Origin: Rhabditoides inermis
Lineage: Eukaryota; Nematoda; Chromadorea; Rhabditida; Rhabditidae
Assembly (NCBI GenBank): GCA_963966185.1
Contig: CAWZYM010000318.1
Span: forward strand, 642,001 to 706,000
Length of the DNA stretch: 64,000 bases
Direction of reading: 5' to 3'
Position numbers and translations under genes: made by a program. Of the stretch, positions 1 through 13,170 are shown one piece after another. The notes under the pieces were generated by a model, which saw only the letters and a list, made by a program, of their open reading frames with translations, was not told the DNA's origin and searched no databases. Each line of letters begins with the position of its first letter. Within the stretch, counting starts at the first letter, position 1.

Positions 1-5
1 CTCTA

Positions 6-39
<34 letters not shown>

Positions 40-45
40 TCCTCA
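1..45. repeat. (CT)n microsatellite
   Basis: Pyrimidine repeat on the + strand. On the sense strand of farl-11 it is a (GA)n tract that starts right after the GTGAGTGAGG donor at position 50. Confidence 0.9.
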
Positions 46-1175
46 CTCACCTCTCTCCCAACTCCTGCTGTCTTCCCAGCAGCGATTGCACACAGTTGTC
101 CGTCGGCTCAAACTCCCGCATATCAACCTGGAATACTCTTGAGTGACAAAAATACTATAAAATGACATACGTTTGGTGCTTCAGTCTATAAACTAGACTA
201 TCATGAGAAAATTACACTGATGCCCGTTTCAATCCATCCTCGTTCCATTCCCTCCTATATACCATCTCCTCCCTCTCCCTCTCCCTTTTCTTTCTCTCTC
301 TCTCTCTCTCCCCTCTCTCTCCACCCACCTGATCGAGATAGTTGTCTCCGCGCAAGTCCGCCTCCTCCACTTCTGAATAACACAACAACATATAATTTAT
401 ACTCGTCGAAAATACGTTTCAAACTTCTCTTACACAGCAGAATTGTTTACAAAATTACATTTGCGTTTCACAAAGTACACCTATGATGCTATATTTTAAC
501 GAGATTCAATTAGTTTGATTTATGAAACTTAAAAAAAAAACACACAAGACCCACCAATGGCGAATATGGGATACTCGGCGGCGTAGCGACGCGCGTGGAA
601 ACGCTCCACGGCTGCCTGCACAAGTGGTCATCTCTCTCTTTCTCCCCCTCTCTCTCCCTCCCTCTCTCCCCCTCTCTCTCTCCCTCCCTCTCTCCCCCTC
701 GCCCTCCCCTCTCTCTCTTCCCATACCTTCATGTCTGCCTCTTCCGACTGGAAATCCCACGACTTTGTGCGAGTGTCATTGGCGAATGCCCAATCGTCCG
801 CCAGCCTGCAATCAACACGTCATGTTTCAATCACACAAAGTACTGTTTCAGCTCCCAAACAAGACACGTTTATTACGAAATACTAAATCTGTTCAATGTG
901 AGCATGTTATCACCAGTTCACAAGTTCTTCCTTTGTTTTACCAAAAACATTTCTTGTACATGTCAGTCAAATAAACGTTGCATTCAAATACGCCCAAAAG
1001 AGAACTTGCCACTAACCAATCATGAGAATAACCCCACCTGTGTCGCAGCTTGCTGTATATGGCGGTCATAATCTCCATATTAGCCTTCCTCCACTGCTTT
1101 CCCAGATAGCGAGCTTGCATCTTCAACAGCTTCAACACATACACTTGGAAGACAGCCTGGAACAAGAATAGGTAA

Positions 1176-1227
<52 letters not shown>

Positions 1228-4200
1228 CTCCCTCTCACCAGTCTGATGCGCAGGCTTCTCTTGAGCATGGGCGCACTCTTGAATACGACCAGCATCATCG
1301 TCCGAGCGTGTTTCCACTTTGTCAGCTTGTTCAGAACCCTGAAAACACAAACAAACTACTACTGTATCCATACCATCCGTCATCCACCGACAAGAAGTAC
1401 TTAATTTTGTTTCACTAATATCAATCACAAATCAACAAAACAATTTCATTATAGAAAAAAATATGTTTCACGAAAAACCTACGATCATTAATCGTATACT
1501 CTTTTCAATGTGATCACTATTTGTACACAGACAACAAAAAATATTCATCAATCCGTTCCTCACTTTTTTATAACTTGTTCAAAAAAGCACACTTTCACCT
1601 TTCACCCAACCACAATCCTTCCAAGCAACTTCAATACATGGCAACTTGCACGACCCCGTCACTCACCAGCAGTTCGTTCACCTCTCACACCAGGTAACAG
1701 GTAACCTCCCCCCCTTACCTGAGCAGGTTGATCTGGCTGAACGCGCATCTCCACTGGCAGTAGCTGGCTGCAGTCGTGTCCGCCAGCCCCGCCCCCTCGC
1801 CCTCCACGTTCTCAGCCGACAACACTGGCCAGCTGTCTGCAAGACACAACAGACAATCAGTCAAGACAAGAGACAACAACGCGTGCCGGCTTCTTTGATC
1901 GATATTAGCGTTTGAATGCGCGCGCTTGGGTCTCCTCGCGACTAGAAGATCGAATGCTAGAAGGTAGATCGAATGCGACAAGAGGGTAGATCAATTTTCT
2001 ACCGTGATCCTGCGAACCATCTCCCTGAATAATATTATAGTGCTTTCCTTCACTATCCTCTCATTCACTAGCCTTCAGTCACAGCTGGCCACTTGCACTG
2101 ATCAGCCTAGGGTTTGCCTTGTTTGTCCACATCTTTTTCACATGCCATATTATCGTCAATCATTCTCTCTTGCCGTGGAATGAGCACAATCAGAAGAGAC
2201 AACAAGTTGCAGATTGCGTGGCAAACAAATTGAAGCCACACAAACCAGCTCACATACACTATCAAGAAGAAACATGAAACTCCCATAACAACAATCACAA
2301 CCGACCCTTATTCCTTGCATAGTGCAGCACACACTGCGGGAAGTTGTAGGGCTGGAGCTCGTGGCGGGACTGCATGTACCTGCACAGAAGGAGTCTCTCT
2401 CTCTCTCTCTCTCGTCTCTCGTCTCTCGTCTCTCTCTACCCTCCCGCTCTCTCTCTTTCCCGCTCTCTCTCTCTCCCTCTCCCCACCTCGTCATATTCTG
2501 ATCCAGAAACTTGAGCACCAACGGGATCGCGTTTCCATATACCAAGTGTTGACCGAGGTACTCTGCCTAAAAAGCATATTTTGGAAAATACGATTCACAC
2601 AACTGTAACGACCTCGTCATGCAGGAAATATCGTTTCAATGGAGAAAAAGGAGAGAAACATTCATAAATACAACAACGCGATCCCATTAAAAGTGAAAAA
2701 GGCTGCTTGACGTTTTACGACAGGCCAGCACATGGTCGCAGTCCCATCCACGCACCCACACACCTGATACGGGTGATTGATCCTCCAGTGCTTCATCAGC
2801 AGAATCAGAATAGCCGACACTGCCTTCACTATGATCTGAAAGAGAGAATTGGAAAGACTCATTGGAAAAGCAGCAAAACACGAGTAAAACTGAACAGTGA
2901 GAATGTTTCTCGAGCAACACTATTGCACAGATGAGTCGCCAATCGAATCACATACGCCTGCGTTGTGCCCCTACTATCACAGACCATTCTCTCACCTCTT
3001 TGTGGCGGTTCACATCGATTGTGACGCGGATAGACTCCTCCAGGGTATTGGCAGACTGGTCCAGCGACATCGAACTCGACAGCACGTCCAGGCCATCTGG
3101 ATAGAGAGAGTCCCTCTCCCCCCTCTCTCTCCCTCTCGCTACCTACCAGTCTCCGGAGTGAGCACATCGCAGAGAATGTTGAGCGTATCCGACTTGGCCT
3201 GCAAAACAAACTGTCACAAAAATACGCTTCATTCCCGAACTTAATCACACGCGACAGTCCACTAGACAATTCTCGTGATTCCCTCCAATTCTATCGGGAA
3301 ATGATCCACAAGCCTCATTTTATCACAAAAGCACGCGCAAAATAATAAGTTGATGATCACTCGCGTGCTTCCTATCATATTAGGTACACCCCCCTCTCCC
3401 CCCACCTTAGTGCTTGGCGCGGCAGCGAGTAGCACCTTGAGTAGTGCGACCACGTACTGACTCAGGTTGGGCAGCATCCGGCGGTACAGGCGCTCGCACG
3501 GCGTGTCCGCAATCTAAACACCAATTCACAATTACATTTTTTTTATTGAAAAGCCCTCTGGAGTCTTGTGTGTTGTAAACTATCAATGCTGCCGAGTATT
3601 AATGAACATTTGAAAACAAAAATTTCAGTAATGATTTGAGCCATAAGAAATACGAATCACAAATTCAATATCAAATAATACCGCAGTAAAGTAACAATGC
3701 GCGTGAGAAAATTATTCGAAACCAGCCAAGACCAACTTGTTCCTTCTGTGAGAAGCGGTAGCGGTTGAAGGCGGGCTCACGAGCAACCTGAATTCACACA
3801 TTAAAATCAGAAGTTCCGCAAACATTCCACGAACAATAACAATAACTTTCAATCGTAGTGTGAAAGCACACATAGTAATTCCGTAGTAATTCATTGTAGT
3901 AATATCCTAGTCGTTTTGAAATAAAAATATCAGACTTTACAATTTATAATCATTTTAAACCGTAATTGATCCAACAACCCCCGTCCGCTCACCTGGACCT
4001 CGGAGAGACTTGTGTAGAGGTGTTTCTTGAGTGTCTCCACTGATGCGAGAATCGGAGGCGGCAGTCCAAAGAGGGTCGACGCGTCCCCAGGAAGACGGTA
4101 CTGCAGGAACTTCTCCCTGAATTGTTTGAAAATAAAAAACGACATCAAATAACAATATGTTTCAACAAGAAAACGAATGAAACAAAACTAATAAAAGTCA

Positions 4201-7200
4201 TTCATACTTTACTAGAAGTCGAAATATAAAGTACACAAACTCCAAACCCACCTCTCGTTGTCGATAAACTGATCAATCTCCTGCTGGCGAACTTTGCTCT
4301 TCCACGGGAGACCCTGCAGTGCCGAAAATGATTAATGGTATAACCACAACCTATAAGACGATTATCTCGAAAAAAAAACTGTGCACCCGAATAACAACAC
4401 TGAAACATACTTCACACATATATTATATAAGTCGAGCTCAATTGTCTTTTTCGCAATAATATGGAAAACTATGAAATAAGTAAATATTGCGACTAAAGTT
4501 TGCAAATTCATATCATCATTAAAAAAATGCAAATCACATTTTCAAATAGTAAAAGTTTCTGAAAATCCAAAACATTCTGTCTTCGCATTGTAAAATAGGC
4601 CCATGGACAGCCCATGAACAATTTTGCAGAAGTGCAGCGAGAACTCATCTGCACAATCGGCCCTGGGCCGATTTTGCAGACGAAATTCAGACAGTCTGTA
4701 AAATCAGCCCAGGGCCGATTTTACAGACGAATCGCAGACAAAGAGGGCAGAACCATCTGCATTATCGGCCCTCGGCCGATTTTGCAGACAGACCTGATAG
4801 TTTGTCTTGGCAAAACATTCGCCGAGCGCGAGGTTCGAACTCGCGAGATAAGATCAATGTTCGCGGTGCTACACCACTACACTACGATGGCACATGTTGC
4901 GAGCTGCATTAACTAATAGTCGACAGCGCGCACCTCAAAAAAGTATTGTGACAGCTACTGCTAATTGTGTGAGAGTGAACAATCAAATATCAAATGCTAT
5001 GTTTCCAAAAGATTAGTTCCTTGGTTTCGAAACAATTACATTCACAAAGTAAGCATCATCAAGTCTCGTCTCTTTGAACGCAGCGCAATCATCAAGTCTC
5101 GTCTCTTTGAACGCAGCGCGATAATGCAGATGGTTCTGCCCTCTTTGTCTGCGATTCGTCTGTAAAATCGGCCCTGGGCTGATTTTACAGACTGTCTGAA
5201 TTTCGTCTGCAAAATCGGCCCAGGGCCGATTCTGCAGATGAGTTCTCGCTGCACTTCTGCAAAGTTGTCCATGGGCTGTCCATGGGCCTATTTTACAGAA
5301 CACAAGACAGAACACTTGGAAATTAATAGTTCGTTTCATTTTTGAACTATTTTAGAATTCATTCACAGAATTTCAAGAGCGATTTTGCATCAGAAGTTGT
5401 TAAATATCTAACATAGACAGTTTTGCGATTTCAGTCGCATTAGTTGCCAGTTTCAAAGTTCTCTATAACTTTGCGAAAAAATCAATTGAACCCGACTTAT
5501 ATGACATATTATATGTGACATAACATCTCACTAATCATTTTCTCTTTCTCTCTCTCTCTTTCTCTCCCCCCACCCCCTCTCTCCCACCTTGACCGGGGCG
5601 TGTCCGGTGGGCGAGCGGGCAGTGGGCGTGCGATCGCCAGTCCGCCACTCACTCACAGAACGCAGACCTGCAGGCATATACAACATGATACAAACTACTG
5701 TAGTTTGCGATTCCGATGATACGACTATGTACAGCAACACACTGATAGAAAACCGTCATCGATACGATTCGCACTGAAACTGCAACCAAGTTACGACAAA
5801 ACAATGCAATCGGTGAACCATACCTTTGTAAATTAAAATAAAATAATTTGAATACAACCCACGTCCACTGTGCGGCGTCTCGTCGTAGCTGCCTCCTCGG
5901 TCGTCCTTCACAACAACTGCCTCCTTCGACTTCTCGTGAGAAACTGAAACACAAAATATTAACATACTTGATTAACACTAATAATAAGTTGAATGAAATC
6001 GAGCCTGGTGAAATACGCTTCATACATACAAGAACCCTTTCTTTCACAGAAAAATATCAATGCAGAGATCTTCAGCGCAGACCAAATACAACCTACCCTC
6101 GTTGTCCTTCTTGATTGTCTCGTCTCCTCCAGCCCCGTCCTCACCCATTGCCTCGAGGAGAGCCTGTTATGTAATCATCTCTCTCTTCCTCCCTCTCTCT
6201 CCCTCCCTCCATCCCTCTGTCTCTCCCAATTTCTTTCCTCTCACTCTTTCCCTCTCTCTCACTCCTCTCTCTCTCCCACTCTCCCTCTCTCTTTCCCTCT
6301 CCCTACCTCTGCCGAGAAGTCCACAGTGGCGAGTTGTCTGCTCATCATGCCGGGTCGAGTGTTGCGGCGAGTGATGCCAGCGCCTGCAACACCAATGCGA
6401 CTATGAGACACTACAAATACGCTTCACAACATTTACAATACACGATTGAGATTAACATGACAATTTATCTTTCTCAGCAAATGAATAAAATTCAAATTCC
6501 AATTCAATCGCACCATCTACTAATAACTAATACGCTTCACAACATTCACATCACACGATTGAGATTCACATGACAATAGACAATTTGATGAGAATCGCAT
6601 TACTACTATTTCCAATCCCAATCCACAAGCACCACTGCCATCTACACGTTGCACATAATTTAAATCCCATGATTAAGAATCATTTAACAATCACAACGAG
6701 AAATATCTTCCATACCCAATCATACCAAATCCACTTTCAAATACGCTTCATATCATTTAAATCCCATGACTGATTGTGAGATTCATCTTACAATCTGGTT
6801 ACCGGTTGGCTGTCGATCAATCGTTCCTCTACAAATCCACACCATCCCTTCCCTCACTCGTGCCGTCCTCGTTGATGTGGCTGGCGCGCATTCTCGCTGC
6901 CACCGACAGAGTGTGCTCCGTCGGAGGAAGACCCGCCACGGAACGGAGACGGTCCTGCAAACATCACGTCAAACACTGAACAACAAACTGCGGTGCACTA
7001 ACAATTGCCGTATATATTCTCATAAAATTGCCACATTGTTGATACAAATTGCCGTATTCAAGAACAAACACGTTACTGTTGCTTATGCAATGGCAGAGGC
7101 ATTATTCGGAGGCAATCCGAATCCGCCATTCATCCCACCCCCAACCCACCTTCTCAGCCCTGAGCTCCTCCCACCCCCCGAGCACAGCCAGAAGAATCTT

Positions 7201-7968
7201 CCACACCACAAGCAGCATCTGCAACACTAGGAGACAGTCATAGCAACATATAGAACAGATGCATTAACAACTTTAAACAAATTAAACTTCCAGTACACGT
7301 GAAACATATTACATCCACTTTCCACGTTTACGTATTATCGTATTTGAACACAACACAACCCTAAACCCTAATATACATATACTCGGCGCCAGAGCTAATT
7401 TACATATACTCGGCGCCAGAGCGATCTACCTCGCTTGCAGTTCGCAATACGGTGCCATAACCGTCTGCCTCTCTTGTTTTGCGCACTATTACCGCGTTAT
7501 GACTCTCCGTCTTCCTGTGATCTACCCCACCACGCGCAACTTATTGCGAGCATTGAACTATAAGACGTTTGATAAGATATTTGATTCGAGATTCTTCTAC
7601 GCACCTTCTTGATGGGATAGTGGGGTGCGGTTCCGAGATAGAAGGGCGGCATCATTTCGAACAGAATCATCACCAAAGGCTCGTCGCGACCCTCCACCGG
7701 CGATTCTGCAAGGGTGAAGGACGTACATTAGACATTAGATTACTAAACTACTATAACAACTTCCACATTGTTAGTGATAATTGGTAATGACTCACGGTTT
7801 CTCGGCATCCATTATTTCGCAAATAGTTAAATCATACATCTAACCCGAAAAGGAAACATATAATCGCTGCACTTTTCTAACTTTACAAACATACACATGC
7901 AACTACAACTAACTACAACTACGCTCTCTCTCTCTTTCTTTATTTCTTTCTTTCTTTCTTTCTTTCAT

Positions 7969-8055
<87 letters not shown>

Positions 8056-11047
8056 CTCTCTCTCTCTCTCTCTCTCTCCTCTCCCCCACCCACCAATCTC
8101 CTCGAGGAAGGCTAGTCTGGTGGCGTGCAGCTGACTGCGTCGGTCGGCGCCCGTCGCAATCTGCTCGATCAGCTCCCTGCAAACATGCACATCATATCTG
8201 ATATGAACTTCTTTCCTCACAATCGAACGGATCAATAATCCATAAGTTCTCAAAAAGTGTTGTTTACACAATTCCGTTTCACATGGTCTATACGCTTCAC
8301 CCCACAGGCAATTATATTATAGCGATTTCTGCAACAATTTCTATTGCACTTACATAATTAAACAACTGTCAGTTAATACACACCAAACATAAAAATTCTT
8401 CTTATTCCACTAAAGAATAAACTTAATAGAACAGCAGAGCGTAACAACATGTCATCTAGAGTCGTAGGGATTGCGACTGGGAGAGAACATAAACGCTAAC
8501 TGAATGAGCGAAAGATAGTGAGTGAGCAAAAACTACAGTAGCCTGAACCCACTTCCTCCTGATCGTCTCTATCATGTGGTAGATGCCCGCGAGGACGACG
8601 CGGATAGCCTCGTTGTCCGCCAGAGTCGCACTGCGACGGTGTTGGCCTAGAATAATGAGGAGATAGTGTGTATAGTAGATTGACATCGATCAGATTTTCT
8701 CCTGAGCTCCTGATCCATCATTTTGAAAATTAAATTTAAAAATTCCCAGTGATGGAGCACCAATTATCGAACAACACCACACCCCTACATGCAACACCTT
8801 CGAAACGTACATGTCATTTGTCATGTAAATCAACTTATAAAACAAATTGGCACTGCGCCGGTGCTGGCCTTTTCTGATTTTGTTTCTTTCTGATTTTTTC
8901 CTAATCTTTCACTTTTGCCCCTTTCTGACCCTCGAACACTTTTCTGTCACCCGCTAAATGGGCATACAAAATTTCGTAGTCGAAAAGTAGACAAAATCCC
9001 AAAGAATGAATCAATGAATTCTATACGGGTTATGAGACTGGCTAGTACGTCTTTTCAATTTTCGATCCATCGTCAAACCAAATCACATTCCTGCATGTAA
9101 AATTAGCGAAACATAAAATTCATGTGAAACGAATTGTACCACCCCAACATCCCATTCTATAGCCCTCGGCGAGATCACACCGACTCTCATATCATTCATA
9201 AGTACTGATAATCGTGAAATTAATATATGATCGATAAAAAGACAAATACCTAGCATTGATTTCATCTGTACATTCATTGTATATTCATTCATTGTATATT
9301 CATTTTCACATTGTAGATCCCGGCAGTAATAAATAAATAAATAACATTGTTGCCCAATACCGAACCCCTAGATATAACAACTATGAAACGTGCAATCCCC
9401 CACTGACTCTCGGCCAGGTCTGCCTGGCTGGCGCTCCTGGAGTGTGGGTGGCTATGGCTGCTGGCCTTGGACACCCGCCCGTCACTCCCTCCGATCGGCC
9501 CCGCCCCACCCCCGCCCTCCCACTTGTCGTCACACTCCGTCAGCAGAAGCGAGACCAGCGTCTGCAACGGGCCTAGTTATCAAGTCGGATATACAACAAT
9601 GCTTTGGCAAAGTTGCATAAAGTATTTCGTCTATTTCAGCCGAGTTCACAAAAGCGTGTACACCGATTATACGTATCACCGATTCTACAGTTACGCGAAA
9701 CAAATATAGTAGACAATCCGAAAGCAAACCTGATCTGGCTCAACCAAAAAGTTCTAACAACGCGATACGAGGAAAATACGACTAGAAAATTCAAAATGCG
9801 GTACAGCGAAACAGCTCAGCAGTGTGGACGCACGGTGCTGGACACAACCAAAACCACCGTGTCTGATTATCATACTCCCACACCGTAAATCGGTAACATA
9901 TACCTTGCATAAACCGTACAATGCATTCCTATCCTTGCAAATTAAAATAAATAGTGCATTACAATACTAATTACACCCTCCCTCCTCCCCCAGCCTCACC
10001 TGGTAAACGCCCGTCTCGTAGCAGAGGTAGGCGTTGGTCGCCCCAGCAAGCACACATTTCCACTCGTGACCGCCAGAGCCCCTCAAACCACGGGATCATG
10101 ATATTACTGTACATTAAGAAATGTACCACTCTGAATTTCGTTTGTAAACTACGATTACCACGTGAAAGAACATGAAAATACAATCACTTTTCATCAATAA
10201 ACTATATGCTGAAAATGAAAATAAGGTGTTGAAAACGCACCGCGTATTTCGTAGTGAGAAATACCGGGATGTGCCGTAGAACATTCCGTACGCACAAAGC
10301 AGACGATTTAATGAATTGTTGCATATGTTATTGTGTGTATATGCACATATGATTATCATTGATAGTCATATGAGCATACGAATTTCTGGTTTTAGAAGTG
10401 TGCGTAGTGCATCTACGGCATATTTCAGTATTTCTCACTGCGGAATTCACAACTTCGCGATGCATTTGTAACACCTTATCTTCATTTTCAGCATATAGTT
10501 TATTAATGAAAAAAATTGTATTTTCATGTTCTTTTACGTGGTAGTCGTAGTTTACACACGAAATTCAGAGTGGTACATCCCTTTAATACAGTTTTTTTCA
10601 AACCAAAGCTACAACCTACAAAGCTGAATGAAAAATATATAAATACAATGTACTCGTACAATTCAAAACTTTCAAGAGAGATTTACCGAACTATTGCAAC
10701 AAAACAGCAACGTTTGCTACATAGCAACTGGAAAACATACTCGTACTTGGAATTGAAAATTGCAAGATGAAAAACTATCGTAACACGTGAAACTTCTAAC
10801 TAATTCACAAGTTATGTAACGATAATAAACGTGCCCCCCGCCCCCCGCACCTGTCTGTGCTGCCCTCCCCCTCCTTGTCTCCCTTCTCCTTCTCCTCCCC
10901 GCCCTCCTTCACCACATCCTCCTCGTCTTCGTCACAAAAGTCAAGCACCGCGCCCTGCCAGAGGAGCAACATTACAAGATAACCAATAATCATACGACAA
11001 TAGAGGAAGTAGACCTTGCTGCACCTGCACAGAAAAGGCGAGAGAGG

Positions 11048-11089
<42 letters not shown>

Positions 11090-11090
11090 C

Positions 11091-11136
<46 letters not shown>

Positions 11137-12876
11137 CGCACCTGCAGGAGGTACAACAGGCACTTGGCCGCCGCGAGACGCACGTCGCTCTCCGCCGACT
11201 CGCATCGACCAGACAGGTCCTGCAAGGAGAGAAACACAGTCGCGGATGTATAGAGGGTAATCTCGATTTTTCCTGCCTGCTCGATTTCCAAACTGTTTTC
11301 CCACCCACGGATTCTGGGGAATAGGGGTAAAGGGTTAGATGAGACATTTGAAAGCGATTAGACTGAGAGATATTATGCGACGAGCTTTCGGATGGAAAAG
11401 AAATGAATGGAATGAAATGACCACCAAACACATTGTAACACCAATGCGAAATGGTGGGTGGAAAAAGTACAGGTGAAACATGTTCATGTTTTACGAGTAT
11501 CGGATGGGATTTCTGAAAATGGATAACCGCAGTATTGTACAACATCTGCGAAGTGATAGGTAGAAAATAGGTGAAACATACAGATGCGCTGCACACGTAT
11601 CAGTACAAATTCTATCAATAACAAAATATAGTTTGTTTTAACAGTACCTAATGCAACGAGAAAATTATTTGGAATAACAGCCGTAGATGATACACATATA
11701 ATGAAACGTAAAAATTCTATTCAGACAAAAACACACCTGAATGATGGCACGTTGCTGGGCGCGGTTGAGTTGCGAGAATAGGTGACATTGCTGAAATGGC
11801 GAGTTTAACAAAAAAAAATGTAACAACAACAAAGTCAGTTTTAAATGGAACGGAAGCTGGTATATGTACACAGTACATATACCATAAGTCATAAAGAGAC
11901 ATAGTCATAAGGAAAAAGTTTACAATGGAAAGCTACCACTGACCAAGCTAACGTACACATCTATATGCTCACCTCTTTCTTCTCCGAGTACTCTCTCCAC
12001 TGCTGCACGCCGCCCGACAGCGCGTCATCCATCTCACTGCACGGATAAACAGGTAAACAACAACAACAACAACAAATAAACAGCGCACCTGTAGCTGTAC
12101 AGCTCGGCCAGCTCGTTGCTCAGCTTGTCGCAGTCCGTGTACGAGAACTCGAGATCGCAACCGATCTAAACAACAGCAATAGGAAACAAACAACAGCAAA
12201 CTAATGAACAACTACGGACGGAACTACGCAACTCGAGGTTGCATAGCAGGTCTATACCACAGATAACAACACAATAACAAATAAACAAATAAACAACAAC
12301 ACCAACTGACCGCATGATCTCCGTCGAGGTCCTCGAGTGGCGGCACGGCGTCGGTGGTGGTGGCTGGGATCGTGTTGATGACCTCCTTCAGCTGCTTCAG
12401 CTGAAAAAGATTCTTTTTCACTTTGGTTATCAGAGAAGTTCTAATGATGCAAACAGCTGAAGGGGTGCAACAAGAAGGCAAGTAAGCGGTACCGAACACA
12501 CCTTGAGCAGGGAGGCGCTCCTCCGCTGGGCGAGCGCCGACTCGGAGTACTCGGCCGGCAGCTCCTCGCAAGACTCCTTCTTCTCCCCGTACACTGAACA
12601 GCTACCAAGTCAGAATCACCAAATAAGAATCATCTAGTCGGAATCATCAAGACATCAAGTCTCCGGTGTCTCGCCTCGCCTAACGCGTTGCTGGACAACG
12701 CACGTTATAATCATAAGCACCACTAGATCAGTGTGAATGAAATACTATGATGATTGTAGAAAAAATATATATATATAAAAAAGAAAACGAGGAAAAAAGG
12801 ACGTACCGTCCTCGGCGAAGTTGGGGCGGCAGGCACGCTTCTGCTGCCCGTCCTGCCCTCCCGGATCGTCGCTCAT
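1..12876 (-). CDS. farl-11: STRIP1/2 (FAM40, Far11-like) STRIPAK scaffold protein, 3' end off the window
   Basis: Orthologue of STRIP/FAM40, the core scaffold of the STRIPAK phosphatase-kinase complex. Thirty-four exons join in phase from ATG 12874-12876: 12807-12876, 12502-12593, 12311-12400, 12089-12165, 11973-12036, 11737-11790, 11142-11219, 10851-10954, 10000-10081, 9408-9561, 8553-8646, 8094-8176, 7605-7705, 7150-7218, 6858-6954, 6307-6383, 6097-6163, 5863-5943, 5588-5667, 4252-4313, 3993-4116, 3737-3787, 3406-3513, 3147-3198, 2996-3096, 2764-2835, 2487-2566, 2306-2379, 1719-1836, 1239-1338, 1038-1156, 727-805, 555-615, 51-135. About 966 codons are visible. Family motifs in order: NELAELYSYSE (N1221 region), EPLVMILFEMMPPF, LPWKSKVRQQEIDQF, ALLKVLLAAAPSTK, LTKWKHARTMMLVVFKS, VLKLLKMQARYLGKQWRK and TDNCVQSLLG (DUF3402 region). 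The last codons lie left of position 51. Least certain: the GTCGGT donor at 2305 and the acceptor at 135, both chosen to keep phase. No internal stop is needed, so the gene looks functional. Confidence 0.93.
1171..1225. repeat. (CT)n microsatellite in farl-11 intron
   Basis: Almost pure CT repeat. In gene sense it is GA-rich and follows the GTGAGAGGG donor of the exon ending at 1239. Confidence 0.9.
1884..2026. repeat. Dispersed repeat, inverted relative to 44336-44465 and 51030-51159
   Basis: This stretch inside a farl-11 intron is nearly identical, in reverse complement, to part of intron 8 of the srsx gene and to its duplicate. Shared words include GATCGATATTAGCGTTTGAA and GACAAGAGGGTAGATC. 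One short duplicated GATCGAATG segment distinguishes this copy. It is probably part of a transposable element; ends and family are not recognised. Confidence 0.8.
2395..2485. repeat. CT-rich tract in farl-11 intron
   Basis: Low-complexity pyrimidine tract filling most of a short intron. In gene sense it starts as GTGGGGAGAGGGAGAGAG, immediately after the exon ending at 2487. Confidence 0.85.
4820..4890 (-). other. tRNA-like sequence (degenerate)
   Basis: Read on the minus strand, GTGTAGTGGTGTAGCAC resembles a D arm (A box) and GCGAG-TTCGAAC-CTCGC is a perfect T arm (B box). The 5' acceptor strand GCCATCG pairs with the 3' side for only three base pairs, and no proper anticodon stem forms. 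It is therefore a tRNA-derived relic or Pol III promoter module, not a working tRNA. Confidence 0.55.
5057..5120. repeat. Tandem duplication of a 32-bp unit
   Basis: Two consecutive copies of a unit beginning ATCATCAAGTCTCGTCTC and ending GAACGCAGCGC sit at the inner edge of the right arm of the fold-back element. Confidence 0.8.
6180..6305. repeat. CT-rich tract filling a farl-11 intron
   Basis: Low-complexity pyrimidine intron. In gene sense it runs from the donor GTAGGGAGAGGGAAAGAG of the exon ending at 6307. Confidence 0.85.
7495..7570. repeat. Dispersed repeat shared with 40612-40690
   Basis: Both copies contain TGTCCGTCTTCCT or CTCCGTCTTCCT, then CTACCCCA(T/C)C(A/G)CGCG(T/C)AACTTATTGCGAGCAT, in the same orientation. 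This copy is in a farl-11 intron. No family is recognised. Confidence 0.65.
7927..8085. repeat. (CTTT)n tetranucleotide microsatellite grading into (CT)n
   Basis: About 30 CTTT units occupy about 7935-8055, followed by CT repeats. In gene sense it is (GAAA)n, preceded by GGGGGAGAGGAGAGAG right after the donor of exon 8094-8176. Confidence 0.95.
11040..11135. repeat. (GA)n microsatellite in farl-11 intron
   Basis: GA repeats with a few GACA and GATA interruptions. Unlike most such tracts in this gene it is pyrimidine-rich in gene sense, so it could act as a long polypyrimidine tract. Confidence 0.9.
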
Positions 12877-13002
12877 CCTACAAATATGATATTCAAACTA
12901 TTTGAACTTTTGAATAGACTAATTACAAATTACAACCGCGATAAATAACAAAACACTGCGAAAACAAACAAAATTCAGTTCTCGCGCGCGAGAGGCGGAG
13001 CA

Positions 13003-13170
13003 TCGGGAAAGAGGCGGAGTTAAGTTCAGCACTGAGTGCACAAGTTGAACGCGAGAAGATATTTTTTTAAAAATTTATTCAGCGAACGAAACGATACTAC
13101 TCAATAAAAATTAAAATATACAATGTTACTGAATGAATAAGTGATCATCGTCACGCTATATCACAAACAT
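13003..13170. repeat. Diverged direct repeat, partner of 16863-17020
   Basis: Both copies start GGCGGAGCATCGGGAAA followed by GAGGCGG, continue with a TTCAG...GCACA block and end near CTGAATGA followed by CGTTACG or CGTCACG and TATA words. This copy lies about 130 bp upstream of the farl-11 start codon, so farl-11 promoter sequence may overlap it. Confidence 0.65.

Larger units (their letters stand above)
4574..5315. mobile_element. Fold-back element with about 190-bp inverted arms and a tRNA-like core
   Basis: It lies in the 1.27-kb farl-11 intron between exons 4252-4313 and 5588-5667. The left arm (about 4574-4770) and right arm (about 5120-5315) are inverted copies. Each arm consists of successive near-palindromes of about 33 bp built on TCTGCAAAATCGGCC and its complement, with the centre CCTGGG or CCCAGG. 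The arms are separated by about 350 bp that holds a tRNA-like sequence (4820-4890, minus) and a 32-bp direct duplication (5057-5120). No coding capacity is seen. Superfamily is unknown. Confidence 0.8.

Noticed and set aside
4820..4890. Functional tRNA gene
   Set aside because: The T arm is perfect, but the acceptor stem pairs over only three bases and there is no anticodon stem.
7940..8271. Lys/Glu/Arg-rich frame on the minus strand
   Set aside because: It is a translation of the (CTTT)n/(CT)n microsatellite inside a farl-11 intron, joined to exon sequence.
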